From Fimbriiglobus sp043785105 (GTDB taxonomy: Bacteria; Planctomycetota; Planctomycetia; Gemmatales; Gemmataceae), in contig JAYVXO010000214.1 in assembly GCA_043785105.1 (NCBI GenBank), positions 1 to 64,000 of the forward strand: 64,000 bases of DNA, read 5' to 3'. Made by a program: the position numbers and the translations under genes. The notes beneath the pieces are model-generated. The model saw nothing but the letters and a program-made list of their open reading frames with translations. It ran no database searches and was not told the DNA's origin. Within the stretch, counting starts at the first letter, position 1; the number at the start of each line of letters is the position of its first letter. Below are positions 17,432 to 26,707 of this stretch, in pieces.

Positions 17432-20400
17432 TCAAACGCCGGCGTGGTCAGCCGGCGTCATGTTAATTGCGGTCGGCTCATCGTGGGCCAACCGTTCGGC
17501 GTCTTTGCCGCTGAACTTCCAGAACAGTCCGGGGTGGATTAGGAACTCGCAGAACGTCGAGGTCACCAACCCGCCCAGGATCACCGTCGAAACGGGGTAC
17601 AGAATCTCCAGCCCCGGTTTTTTTCCACCGATTACGAGGGGGATCAACCCCATCCCCGCCGTCAGTGCCGTCATCAGCACCGGTGCCAGCCGTTCGAGGC
17701 TGCCCCTCAGCACCGTCTCTTTGCTGAACGGCAGTTTGTCCTCTTTCATCAGGTGGAAATAGTGCGTAACAAGCAAGATGCCGTTCCGCACCGCGATTCC
17801 ACCGAGCGACACGAACCCGACGAGGCTCGCGACGGTGAGTGTCTGGTTCGTCAGCACCAGCGCGATCACCCCGCCGATGAACGCGGTCGGGACGGCGTTC
17901 AGGATTTGCAGGCTGACCCGCACCGAGGGGTACAGCAGGAACAACACGACGAACACGCCGGCCACCGATACCACGGCCAGCACGGAGATTAGCGTCGTGG
18001 CCGACCGCTGGGCCTCGAACTGCCCGCCGTACTCCACGAAGTACCCTTCCGGCATCGGGACACGAGTCTTCACCCGCTTCTCGATGTCGGCCACTACCCC
18101 AGCGAGGTCACGGCCCTGCGTGTTGCACCGGATCACGGCCCGCCGGCGGACGTTGTCCCGGTTGATCTGGTTCGGCCCGCCCGCGGCCTCGGGAATGTCG
18201 GCCACGTCCTTGAGCCGCACCTGACGGGGGATGGCACCGTTCGACTTTCCGTCGCCGAGCGACACGAATTCGCGGGGCGGGTTGGGAAGGTCGATCCGCA
18301 GTTCGCCCAGCCGCTGGTAGTCGGTGCGGTAGGTGGCGTTCAACTTGACGACGAGGTCGAACCGCCGCTGCCCCTCTAGCACCTGGGACACCACCTCCCC
18401 CTTCATCGCCGTCTCGACGAACCGAGCAACGTACTGTCGGCTCAGGCCGTACCGGGCGAGGTCGTCGGGCCGCAGAACGATGTGCAACTCGTCCACCGTC
18501 TCCTGCGGGTCGATCACCGGCGGCGTCAGCCCTGGCACGTCGCTGATCGCCGCCTTGATCTGGGTCGCCAGCTTCTGCAACTGGTCCAGGTCGTCGCCGA
18601 ACACCTTGATGGCGATCTGGGCCGTCACGCCCGACAGCATGTGCGAGATCAGGTGGGCCATCGGCTGTTCGGCCTCGAAGTCCACCCCCGGCACCTCCTC
18701 GCGGAGTTCGGCGAGCAGCTTGGCCAGCATCTCCTCGCGGCTGCGGCCCGCGTCCGGGTTCATCGACAGGATGTACTCGCTCCTCCCCACCGGCTCGGCG
18801 TGTTCGTCCAGTTCGGCCCGGCCCGTCCGCCGGACGAAGTGCAGGATGTCGCCCTTCGGGTTCTCAGGCGTCTTCTTCATCGTCTGCAACTTGGCGTCGA
18901 TCAGGACCGCCGCCTCGTTCGACGCCCTCAGCGACGACCCGGCGGGCAGCGTCACGTTGATCTGAATCGACCCCTCGTCGAACTTCGGCAGGAAGTCAGA
19001 CCCCAGGTTAGTGAGCCGCCAGCCGCAGTACCCGACCACGACCCAGGTGACGAGCAGGAGCAGCCCGGCGTGCCGCATACTGAACCGGATCAGGAACCCG
19101 GCCAGCCACTTCAACGCCCGGAGCAGGAACCCGTCGTGGGTGCCGTGGGCCGCCCGCGACCGCGGCAGCAGGTAGTACGACAGGACCGGGGTGACGGTGA
19201 GGGACACGACCAGTGAGGCCAGGATCGACACGATGTACGCCAGCCCGAGCGGGACGAACAGCCGCCCCTCGACCCCGGACAGGGCGAACAGGGGGAGGAA
19301 CGCCAGCACGACGACCGCCGTCCCGAACACGATGGCCGACCGCACCTCGCGGCTGGCGTCGTAGATGACCGCGATGGCGGGCCGGGGCGCGGCCGCCGCG
19401 CTGTTCTCGCGGAGGCGGCGGAAGATGTTCTCCACGTCCACGATGGCGTCATCGACCAGTTCGCCCATCGCCACGGCGATGCCGCCGAGCGTCATCACGT
19501 TGATCGAGAGTTCCTGCCCGCTGACCCAGCCGATGAGGCGGAAGACGAGCGTCGTCAGCACCAGCGACAGCGGGATCGCCGTGAGGGTGATGAACGTGGT
19601 ACGGAAGTTGAGCAGGAACAGGAACAGGATGACGACGACCAGTCCGGCCCCGATCACCAGTGCTTCGCCGACGTAGTACACGCCCCGGTCGATGAAGTCC
19701 TTGAGTTGGAACAACTCCGTGTTGATGACGTAGTCGGCGGGGAGGGCGGCCTCCGATTCCCGCAGGGCGGCCTTCACCTTGTCGGTGACGCCGCGGGTGT
19801 CGGCGTGCGGCTGCTTGACCACGGTGAGGACGACCGCGTCGGCCCCGTCGATGCCGCCGTCCCCCCGCTTCGGGGCCGGGCCTTCGGCGACGGTCGCCAC
19901 CTGCCCAAGCAGCACGGGCCGGTCGCCGTTCGACTTCACGGGTATCTTGCGGAGGTCGTCCAGCACCTTGGCCGGCTGCGGCCCGAGCCGGGCGATCACC
20001 CGCACCGGGCGTTCGACCTGTCCCTCCTCGGTGAACCCGCCCGAGGCGTTCAGGTTGTTCTCCTGAATGGCCTGATCCACGTCCTGGATCGTGACCCCGT
20101 ACTCCTGCATCTTGTCCGGGTTCACCAACACCTGATACTGTTTGCGGTCACCGCCCAAGACGATCACCTCGGCCACCCCCTGCTCCTTGAGCAGCCGGGG
20201 CCGGATGACCCAGTCGGCCACCGTGCGCAGGTCCATCCGCTGCTCCTCCGGCGTACGGAACGCTGCGGTGTGGGACCGGCCCTTGTAGGTGAACGTCGCC
20301 GTGCCGCCGGCCCAGGCCGGGTTCTCGACCGGCACCCGCTCCCACGTCTTGGGGTCGCGGCGGTCCTTCGGCCGCCACACGGCGAGCGACGGTGTCCCGC

Positions 20401-20911
20401 GCCGCTCGACCCGCTCGGCCATCAGCCCGGTGCGACCGACGGCCGCCAGGCCGCCGCCGTCCGGGCCTTTCTGCCGGTACAGGCCGACGTGCATGATCTG
20501 GCCCATGATCGAACTTGGCGGCGTCATCACCGGGCGGATGCCGGGCGGCAACGTGGCGCTGACGGCGGTGAGCCGCTCCTGGACAATCTGCCGGGCGTAC
20601 CGGACCTCCGTCTTCCAGCCGAACTCGACGTAGGTGACGACCAGCCCCTGGCTCGACTGGCTGCGGACGGCTTGCACGCCGGGTGCGCCTAAGATGGCCG
20701 TCTCGATGGGCTGGGCGACGAGCGACTCCACCTCTTCCGGAGACATGCCGGGGCATTCGGTCAGCAGCACGACCCGCGGCCGGTCGAGGTCGGGGAACAC
20801 GTCGATGGGCATGGTGGTAGCCAGAAAGCTGCCGTACACCATCACGACCAGCGCGAGGAGCAAGACCAGCCCGCGGTACTGGAGAGCGATTCGGATGACG
20901 CCGTTAAGCAT
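17432..20911 (-). CDS. czcA: CzcA-family heavy-metal RND efflux pump
   Basis: An inner-membrane proton-driven pump of 1159 residues. It begins with the RND helix MLNGVIRIALQYRGLVLLLA and carries the porter-loop PIDVFPDLDRPRV. Its membrane charge relay is GELVDDAIVDVENIFRRL. RND family helices are repeated in the second half (VSVAGVFVVLFLLYPSVR). It is longer than the usual roughly 1040-1060 residues. One visible insertion is residues about 145-225, between GQIMHVGL and MDLRTVADWVIRPRLL, rich in Arg, Trp and Gly. SD GGGGGCG. CzcB lies 12 bases upstream. Metal specificity is not certain: the relay differs from both classical CzcA and CusA signatures. Confidence 0.92.
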   Translation of the reverse strand: MLNGVIRIALQYRGLVLLLALVVMVYGSFLATTMPIDVFPDLDRPRVVLLTECPGMSPEEVESLVAQPIETAILGAPGVQAVRSQSSQGLVVTYVEFGWKTEVRYARQIVQERLTAVSATLPPGIRPVMTPPSSIMGQIMHVGLYRQKGPDGGGLAAVGRTGLMAERVERRGTPSLAVWRPKDRRDPKTWERVPVENPAWAGGTATFTYKGRSHTAAFRTPEEQRMDLRTVADWVIRPRLLKEQGVAEVIVLGGDRKQYQVLVNPDKMQEYGVTIQDVDQAIQENNLNASGGFTEEGQVERPVRVIARLGPQPAKVLDDLRKIPVKSNGDRPVLLGQVATVAEGPAPKRGDGGIDGADAVVLTVVKQPHADTRGVTDKVKAALRESEAALPADYVINTELFQLKDFIDRGVYYVGEALVIGAGLVVVILFLFLLNFRTTFITLTAIPLSLVLTTLVFRLIGWVSGQELSINVMTLGGIAVAMGELVDDAIVDVENIFRRLRENSAAAAPRPAIAVIYDASREVRSAIVFGTAVVVLAFLPLFALSGVEGRLFVPLGLAYIVSILASLVVSLTVTPVLSYYLLPRSRAAHGTHDGFLLRALKWLAGFLIRFSMRHAGLLLLVTWVVVGYCGWRLTNLGSDFLPKFDEGSIQINVTLPAGSSLRASNEAAVLIDAKLQTMKKTPENPKGDILHFVRRTGRAELDEHAEPVGRSEYILSMNPDAGRSREEMLAKLLAELREEVPGVDFEAEQPMAHLISHMLSGVTAQIAIKVFGDDLDQLQKLATQIKAAISDVPGLTPPVIDPQETVDELHIVLRPDDLARYGLSRQYVARFVETAMKGEVVSQVLEGQRRFDLVVKLNATYRTDYQRLGELRIDLPNPPREFVSLGDGKSNGAIPRQVRLKDVADIPEAAGGPNQINRDNVRRRAVIRCNTQGRDLAGVVADIEKRVKTRVPMPEGYFVEYGGQFEAQRSATTLISVLAVVSVAGVFVVLFLLYPSVRVSLQILNAVPTAFIGGVIALVLTNQTLTVASLVGFVSLGGIAVRNGILLVTHYFHLMKEDKLPFSKETVLRGSLERLAPVLMTALTAGMGLIPLVIGGKKPGLEILYPVSTVILGGLVTSTFCEFLIHPGLFWKFSGKDAERLAHDEPTAINMTPADHAGV

Positions 20912-20923
20912 GTTCGCCCCCGG

Positions 20924-22468
20924 TTAGTGTTTGCCCATGTGGACGCTGCCGTCCGCGTGGATGTGGAACCCCTTGGGCATGGTGCCGCTCTGGGACTTGA
21001 TCATGCGGTTCAGTTGGGCCGCCCCGGTCTGGGCGACGTACACGCCCGGCGGGACGCTGCCGTCGTTGGCGACGACGACGTGCTGCTTGTCCTGGTAGAC
21101 GACCTGCACCGGCTTGCGGTCGAACACGTCCCCGTTCTGGCGGAAGACGTAGGCGTCGGCCCCGTCGCGGGCGACGGCCTCGGGGGGCAGGACGAAGACG
21201 TTCCCGACTTCCTCGACTCGCACGAGCAGGCGGACCCGCTGGCCGGGCCGGAACCGCCAGAGCGTTTGGGCCTTGCCGCCCGTCTCGACGACCCGCGACT
21301 GGTTGTCGAGCGGCAGGACGAAACGGAACGTGCGGCTGTCCGGGTCGATGGTGTTGGCGATGTAGGTCACACGGAAGGTTTGCCCGTGGGCGTCCCACCC
21401 GTGGCCCGGCTCCTCCTCGAAATCGACCCCGACCGGCCACCCCTCCTTGACGACCCGTTCGAGGAGCGGCGACTCGTCGCGGAACGCCCGGCCCTCGACG
21501 GCGAGCATCTGGTGGTTGGCGAGCAGGCACAGCGTCTGCCCGGCCAGCACCTGCTGCCCGAGTTCGACCTTCAACTCCTGGACCTCGAACGCCGGCTGTT
21601 CGGCGGTCGTGGCGGCAGGCTGTTTGGCAGCGGGGGTTCTCTGCTCCAGAAAGCCGGCTATGCTCGGGGCCGCGTTGGCGGCGGCAACGGGGTTAGCCGA
21701 GGCGAGTGTCTTCGGGACAAGTTCCGCCGGACGGCTCGGCACGAAGATGGGGATTTCGCTGACGAACTTGCCCTCGGTCACGCCGTCGATCTGGTCGGGC
21801 AGCAAGCCCCGGTTCAGGAGTTCCTGGCGGTACGCTTTGATCGCCACTTCGAGGCGGGTGATTTGGTTCTCCACCTCGATGATCCGGGCCTCTGCCACCG
21901 CCCCCGCCGACGCAGTCAGCCGCTTCTTCTGAGCCTCGGATAGCTTGATGTCCTGGGCAGACTTGAACAGGTCGGTCTGCGTCAGGTGCAGGGACTCGCT
22001 GAGGAGTTTCAGCGTGAACAGCACCTCGCCGGGCCGGGCGGTGTTGCCCGCGATCTTGTAGATGCGGCTGACGATCCCGGTGACCGGAGCAACAACACCT
22101 CGGTCACTGAAGCCGGGGCGGTCGATCACGATGCCGGGGACGGAGATCGTCTTCCAGAACGTGTCGGCCTTGAGCGGCTTGGCGGTGAGCCGCAGGTTCT
22201 TCTGGGCCTGGGCGGTGAGCAGAACTTGCTCGGACGGCCCCGCAGCGTCGGCGTGGTCGTCGGGTTCGGCGGCCGTTTCCGTGGCGACCGGGAACAGCAC
22301 GGGCAGCCAGCGGTCGCGGGTGACGTACCCGCCCGCCCCAACGGCTGCGACGACTCCGATGGTAACGACGGCACGGAACACCCCGGCGAGCAGCCGTCGC
22401 GGTGGTCCGTTGGGGGGCGGGGCAGCCCCGTTGGGCCGGTCCAGTATGCCGACGGCAGGCGCGCTCAT
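20924..22468 (-). CDS. czcB: CzcB-type RND periplasmic adaptor
   Basis: A 514-residue membrane-fusion protein that bridges the CzcA pump and the TolC-like duct. It starts behind a strong AAGGAGAA. One membrane anchor (GVFRAVVTIGVVAAVGAGGY, residues 28-47) is followed by the lipoyl half-motif GVVAPVTGIVSRIYKIAG, a helical hairpin (KSAQDIKLSEAQKKRLT), a disordered Ala/Pro/Thr insert (about 260-290), and beta-barrel segments ending with a short His tail (GFHIHADGSVHMGKH). It is directly upstream of czcA with 12 bases between. Confidence 0.9.
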   Translation of the reverse strand: MSAPAVGILDRPNGAAPPPNGPPRRLLAGVFRAVVTIGVVAAVGAGGYVTRDRWLPVLFPVATETAAEPDDHADAAGPSEQVLLTAQAQKNLRLTAKPLKADTFWKTISVPGIVIDRPGFSDRGVVAPVTGIVSRIYKIAGNTARPGEVLFTLKLLSESLHLTQTDLFKSAQDIKLSEAQKKRLTASAGAVAEARIIEVENQITRLEVAIKAYRQELLNRGLLPDQIDGVTEGKFVSEIPIFVPSRPAELVPKTLASANPVAAANAAPSIAGFLEQRTPAAKQPAATTAEQPAFEVQELKVELGQQVLAGQTLCLLANHQMLAVEGRAFRDESPLLERVVKEGWPVGVDFEEEPGHGWDAHGQTFRVTYIANTIDPDSRTFRFVLPLDNQSRVVETGGKAQTLWRFRPGQRVRLLVRVEEVGNVFVLPPEAVARDGADAYVFRQNGDVFDRKPVQVVYQDKQHVVVANDGSVPPGVYVAQTGAAQLNRMIKSQSGTMPKGFHIHADGSVHMGKH

Positions 22469-22612
22469 GCCTGTTCTCCTTCGATGTTTCGGGTGATGCC
22501 TGAGACGGTCCCGACGCCGTGAATGCGTGAGGAATGGTCGGGGATGTTGATTGGGACCGCGACGGTGCGAACGGCGATGCCGTTGCCTCGGGCTTACAAC
22601 GAAGGGAACGGA

Positions 22613-23089
22613 CTAAATGACGAGCGAGCAGTGCGACAGGTAGAGCGGTGGCGAGGACGGCCAGTTCCTGAATGTGCGATCGGCCAAACTGCGGTCGGTT
22701 TTCCGGGGGAAAACCAGAACACGGTCGAGGATAGCAAGGGCCGGCATGCCGATCACGCCGGGAGTCGGTTCGCTCCACTGGAGCCGCTCAACGCCCGCAG
22801 ACGCCGCCGGACAACCGGGGCTGTGGTGGTCGTCGTGGGGGGCCGGGACCGGATGTGAAATCAGTTCGTCTGGAAGGTCGGCGACGGGGTGATGCGACGG
22901 GGCTGTCCCGTGACGATGATGGCAGTCAGTCGTTGTGTGTGCTCCTTTCGGCTCAAGGCCACTGGAGGCGATGGCCGTTTTACTAGGCGCGTGCTCCCCG
23001 TCGCCAGCTTTGCAGACGCAAAAACCGGGCGGTAACAGCAGTGGCCCGCAGGCCACCAGCATCAGGATTCGAGCTAAAATCGACAACAC
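22613..23089 (-). CDS. small secreted His/Cys-rich protein of the metal cluster (copy 1)
   Basis: A 158-residue exported protein lying between the TolC-like gene and czcB. The start is a GTG behind TTGGAG. The signal segment (ILMLVACGPLLLPPGFC) is followed by a His-rich middle (TDCHHRHGTAPSHH, HDDHHSPGC). Its last residues PLYLSHCSLVI resemble those of the protein at 24835-25332, so the two are probably paralogues flanking the TolC-like gene. No catalytic motif is seen. A periplasmic metal-binding role is inferred from the histidines and location. Confidence 0.6.
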   Translation of the reverse strand: MLSILARILMLVACGPLLLPPGFCVCKAGDGEHAPSKTAIASSGLEPKGAHTTTDCHHRHGTAPSHHPVADLPDELISHPVPAPHDDHHSPGCPAASAGVERLQWSEPTPGVIGMPALAILDRVLVFPRKTDRSLADRTFRNWPSSPPLYLSHCSLVI

Positions 23090-23187
23090 TCACTCCAATT
23101 CCGTTGCTGTCGTTCCAGATAACTTAGAGAAATCGCTCACTTGCGTCAATCGCAGGCGGGACACAGTAATGGGCCGCGGTCACCGGA

Positions 23188-24687
23188 TCACGGTTTACTC
23201 GGCGGCACACCGGGAGCCGTGGCCAGGCTGAGCGGCCACTGGTCTTCCAGCATTAGCCCGGCGATGTCGCTGGCTGCCCGCCACATCTCCCCGAGCGAGC
23301 GGACGTACTCCAGCCGGGCCTCGGCCACAGCCCGTTGGGCTTGCAGCACCCGCAGGTACTCGAACTGCCCGCCCTGGTACGCCTTCTGGGACAGTTGGTA
23401 GCTCTCCTCGGCCTTCGGGATGATCGTGGCCTTGTACTTGTCGGCCCGCTTCCGGGCGGCGGCGTAGTTGGCGAACGCCCCGGCCAGCCGGTTGACCAGT
23501 TCGTTCTGGACGCGGCCGATCTGGCTGACCGCCTCGCCGACCTGGGCCTTCGCCGCGAAGATGTTCCCCTGGTTCTTGTTCCACAGGGGCACCGGGATGC
23601 TCGCCGCGATCACCCAGTCGTTCGACTGGTTCTGGTTCTGGCGGACGTAGCCGGTGCCGACGGTCACGTTCGGGATCGGTTCGACGGTGGCCCGCTTCAA
23701 GACCAGTTGGGCACGCTCGACGCCGATCTGGGCCGACCGCAGGTCCGGGTGGATGCCCAGGACGTAGGCCCGCACCCGCTCCAGGTCGTAGTCCGGCAGG
23801 GCCGCGTCGAGGTCGCCGGCCACGGCCGTGTAGGGCAGGTCGTCCACGCCGACGCTCGCGGCCAGCCGGCGGAAGGCGGCGGGCAGGGTGCGGTCAGTGG
23901 CTTCGAGTTCGGCCCTGTAACGCTCCAGATCGACCTCCAACTGCACCACATCGAGTTGGCTCCCCTCCTTCGCCTTGAGCAGCTTGTTGGCGTTCTCGAC
24001 CGACTTCTCGGCCAGGGCGATGAGTTCCCCGAGGATCACGGCTCGCCGCTGGAGGGTGACCACTTCCCAATAGTTCTGCCGCACGTCGGTGAAAAGGCGG
24101 TAGCGTTCGGACGCGACCGTCAGAGCAGCCTGATCGACCTCCTTCAACGCAGCGGCCTTGCTCAGGCCGAGCTTGTTGCCGGTGACGATCTCCTGGCTGA
24201 AGTACGGGGCGGTCCAGATGCCGCCCGGCCCGGTGCGGTCACCGAGTTCGTCGCCGGTGACGCTGAAGGTCGGGTTCGGGTACAGCCCGGACTGGATCGC
24301 CCGGCCGCGGGCCGTTTCGACAGCCCACCCGACCTGGGCGAGCCGGGGGTGTCTCTCGACCGTCAGGGCAATCAGGTCCGGCAACCCCAGCGGTTTTTGA
24401 GGGACCGGGGCAGCCTTCGCCGTGGCCGTCTCGCCGGCCGGGACTTTGGGCGGCGGCAATTTTCCCTGGCCCGTGCCGGCGGGCGGGTCGGTAGCCGTGT
24501 ATCCCGCCGCGATCACGCCCGAGGTCGCAACGGCGGACGACGGTTTGGGGGTGGCTCGAACCGAACCCGGAGGTGGCAGAGTCGGGGTCAGGGATGAACT
24601 GGCCCGTTCGGACCACGGGGTGGTAGCACACCCGACCAGCCCGATGAGCGTCAGCCACACCACAATCGCAATTGTGATCCTTTTCAC
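23188..24687 (-). CDS. czcC: CzcC-type outer-membrane efflux lipoprotein
   Basis: A 499-residue outer-membrane factor. Translation is placed at a GTG (VKRITIAIVVW) behind GGGAGAAG; the longer upstream frame looks non-coding. The lipobox LIGLVGC (Cys about 20) is followed by a Pro/Thr/Ala-rich linker to about residue 105, and then two TolC-fold repeats beginning LPDLIALTVERHPRLAQVG and ENANKLLKAKEGSQLDVVQLEVDL. It completes the CzcCBA set with the adaptor and pump downstream. It is a diverged relative of the TolC-like protein at 6.0-7.5 kb, with the same linker-plus-GLPFNP/GLYPNP pattern. Confidence 0.9.
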   Translation of the reverse strand: MKRITIAIVVWLTLIGLVGCATTPWSERASSSLTPTLPPPGSVRATPKPSSAVATSGVIAAGYTATDPPAGTGQGKLPPPKVPAGETATAKAAPVPQKPLGLPDLIALTVERHPRLAQVGWAVETARGRAIQSGLYPNPTFSVTGDELGDRTGPGGIWTAPYFSQEIVTGNKLGLSKAAALKEVDQAALTVASERYRLFTDVRQNYWEVVTLQRRAVILGELIALAEKSVENANKLLKAKEGSQLDVVQLEVDLERYRAELEATDRTLPAAFRRLAASVGVDDLPYTAVAGDLDAALPDYDLERVRAYVLGIHPDLRSAQIGVERAQLVLKRATVEPIPNVTVGTGYVRQNQNQSNDWVIAASIPVPLWNKNQGNIFAAKAQVGEAVSQIGRVQNELVNRLAGAFANYAAARKRADKYKATIIPKAEESYQLSQKAYQGGQFEYLRVLQAQRAVAEARLEYVRSLGEMWRAASDIAGLMLEDQWPLSLATAPGVPPSKP

Positions 24688-24834
24688 GAGTCGTCTTCTC
24701 CCTTGCCCCGGCGAATGCGGGCTTATGCAGTACGGAAGGCGTGCCGCCGACTGGCGGTCAGGCCGATAAGTGGAGGGGAACAGTCTGGTTGGTTCGGCCA
24801 TCACGACAGCGGTGGGCCGCCCGCAGAAGTGCGG

Positions 24835-25332
24835 CTAAATGAGAAGTGCGTGCGTCAGGAGGTAGACAGGCAAGAATTGTGTCGAAATCGGCAGCATGTA
24901 ATACCGCAGACTGTCTCGCTTGGGCAGCCGCTCCAGTGAAGTTGCGCCTAGACAGGGTGCGACCGCGGTATCATCGCTGGCCTGGCTGTGGTGATCAATG
25001 TTCGCCCTCAGCCAGTCGCCGGCACCTTGCAAGAGATGGATGACCGGGTCATCCTGACCGGAATCGGTCGAGTGGTTCGTCGGAACCGACGCGATCCCTG
25101 TTCGCGATGGAGTTTCTGTACTGCTACCGCTCGAAACCGTAGTAGACTGCCGGGCGCGCTGACACCCACAACCAGACTGTTCGGCCAGTGTGGGCATGAG
25201 CGAATTCAGGTGAACGTGCGGCGTGTTCTCCACACCCGCCCGACCACACCCGCCGACACAACGGATCGCACTTGCCCATTGGGTGAGCAGGATTATAGGC
25301 AACAGGAAATAAGCAATAACGCAACGAGACAT
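24835..25332 (-). CDS. small secreted His/Cys-containing protein of the metal cluster (copy 2)
   Basis: A 165-residue exported protein, first gene of the minus-strand efflux run. It starts at an ATG with a signal peptide (YFLLPIILLTQWASA), followed by Cys pairs (RCVGGCG, SGCGCQ) and scattered His (HVHLN, IDHHSQ). The C-terminus LPVYLLTHALLI matches the pattern of the copy at 22613-23089. The function is unknown; its placement before the czcC gene suggests a conserved accessory factor of this pump type. Confidence 0.6.
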   Translation of the reverse strand: MSRCVIAYFLLPIILLTQWASAIRCVGGCGRAGVENTPHVHLNSLMPTLAEQSGCGCQRARQSTTVSSGSSTETPSRTGIASVPTNHSTDSGQDDPVIHLLQGAGDWLRANIDHHSQASDDTAVAPCLGATSLERLPKRDSLRYYMLPISTQFLPVYLLTHALLI

Positions 25333-25447
25333 AACAAACTCATCGGCAGAATGGCCCGCCGACTCAACTCAATTACTGATATTGCCGAATTCATCGGCAA
25401 GGCCGACGTAGTTGCCGAGACAAACTTCCCGGAAAGTCGCTGTTGAA

Positions 25448-26068
25448 TCAAGTCTGACCCTCAAACGGCTTCACCGGCCGCCGCTTGAACCAGATGCACT
25501 CCTTCGGCACCAGGGACAGGCCGGCGGCCTTGCGGCGACGATTGACCGCCCGGAGCAGGTGGAATTCCTGCTGCCGGACGAGGTAATACGGCTCGTACGG
25601 CAACTCGTAGAACGCCTTCGCCAGCGCCTCGACCCCCCGCCGGGTGGCGTGGTCCTCGAACCAAGCCTTGAGTTCCCGGTACCGCGGCAGGTCGATCCGC
25701 ACCTGGACGTGCCCCCCGCGGAACCCGACCGCATAGCCGCCATACTTGATCGACCGCCGCCGCACGTCCCGGACGTTCGCCCCCTCCGCCTCGAAGAACG
25801 GGTGCTCCCCGTGCGTGGCGAGCAGCACGAAGAACCGCCCGCGTCGCAGGTATTGCAGGTTGGCCCGGCCGGCCTGCTTGCGTCTCGCTCGCGCCCATTG
25901 CGAAATGCCGATCCCGTACCGTTCGATGAGCTTTTCATCGACCCGTTTCGGGTCTTTCGACTCGGGGATTTCCCCGCTCACGTAGAACAAATATCCCCGC
26001 GACACGTAAGCCACCGCAAGCTGTTGAATGAACCCCTCGACCGACACCGCTTCGCACCGATACTGCAT
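25448..26068 (-). CDS. planctomycete-type conserved protein of unknown function
   Basis: A 206-residue basic, soluble protein starting at MQYRCEAVSVEGF behind a G-rich SD. I recognise the pattern EAVSVEGFIQQ, RGYLFYVSG, KLIERYGI, ARRKQAG, LQYLR and LLATHGEH as a family often repeated in Gemmataceae-like genomes near mobile DNA. No function is known to me. The high Arg/Lys content, the segment RRRSIKYGGYAVGFRGGHV, and a C-terminal LLRAVNRRRKAAG would fit nucleic-acid binding. It marks the start of the accessory island. Confidence 0.7.
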   Translation of the reverse strand: MQYRCEAVSVEGFIQQLAVAYVSRGYLFYVSGEIPESKDPKRVDEKLIERYGIGISQWARARRKQAGRANLQYLRRGRFFVLLATHGEHPFFEAEGANVRDVRRRSIKYGGYAVGFRGGHVQVRIDLPRYRELKAWFEDHATRRGVEALAKAFYELPYEPYYLVRQQEFHLLRAVNRRRKAAGLSLVPKECIWFKRRPVKPFEGQT

Positions 26069-26707
26069 GTTCCCCCGGCGGATACTCTCGCCCTCCAAGA
26101 CGGGGTGTGTTTGCGGCACACACCCCACAAGCCGTTCGTAACCCTGGCGGCGACGCTTCCTGCTCCGCCTGGCACGCTGCTTCCTCGACGCCAGCCCGGC
26201 TCCGCCGTGCTGTATTCAAGGAGTTGCAACGTCCCATTTCGTAGGAGTAGCGGCGCACGAACCTGAACCCCGCCCGAGGCAAGACTCGGGCGTACGCCGT
26301 CGATTCGTCGCCTGGACGACCGCTCACCCAAGAGCGTTCGCCCAGACCGCCGTTCCTCCCCCCAGGGAAACCGCGAGCCAGTCCGAGGACTTGCCCGCGG
26401 AACGCACACCATCGGCTTCACAGCCCGTCGGCCCCTTCGTCGAAGGTTTCGTTCGGCACCACCCGGAACGAACAAACCGCCCCGCCACTGCCTTGCAGCG
26501 GGTTGGCCCGGCTCCCGCCGGCTCCTACTCAGGCCACACTCCCACCCGACCGCATTTCGACCACCCGCGCACCACGCGCGGGCACCGGAGCGCGACTCCG
26601 GCCGCGGTCGGGCTTCCCAGATTCGTCGTGGACTCCGCCCGACCCGTCACGTCGGTAGTGGGTTGCCCCACGGGCCGACCATCGCACGTCCGCCCCTCCC
26701 GGCTGAA
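26069..26707. other. gene-free segment of about 640 bases
   Basis: Between the conserved protein at 25448 and the HTH-GTPase stop. Open frames on both strands here are Arg/Pro/Ser-rich and look like GC shadows. The only clear structure is the hairpin at 26102-26126. Confidence 0.5.
26102..26126 (-). promoter_or_regulatory. hairpin in the 5' leader of the conserved 25.4-26.1 kb gene
   Basis: A perfect 9-bp stem (26102-26110 with 26118-26126) around a 7-base loop lies 34-58 bases upstream of the start codon at 26068 on the minus strand. It could affect translation or be a protein-binding site. There is no T run, so it is not a typical terminator. Confidence 0.45.

Noticed and set aside
25978..26475. 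165-residue minus-strand open frame upstream of the 25.4 kb gene
   Set aside because: Basic, Arg/Gly/Ser-rich, no SD, and it overlaps the start of a better-supported gene in another frame.
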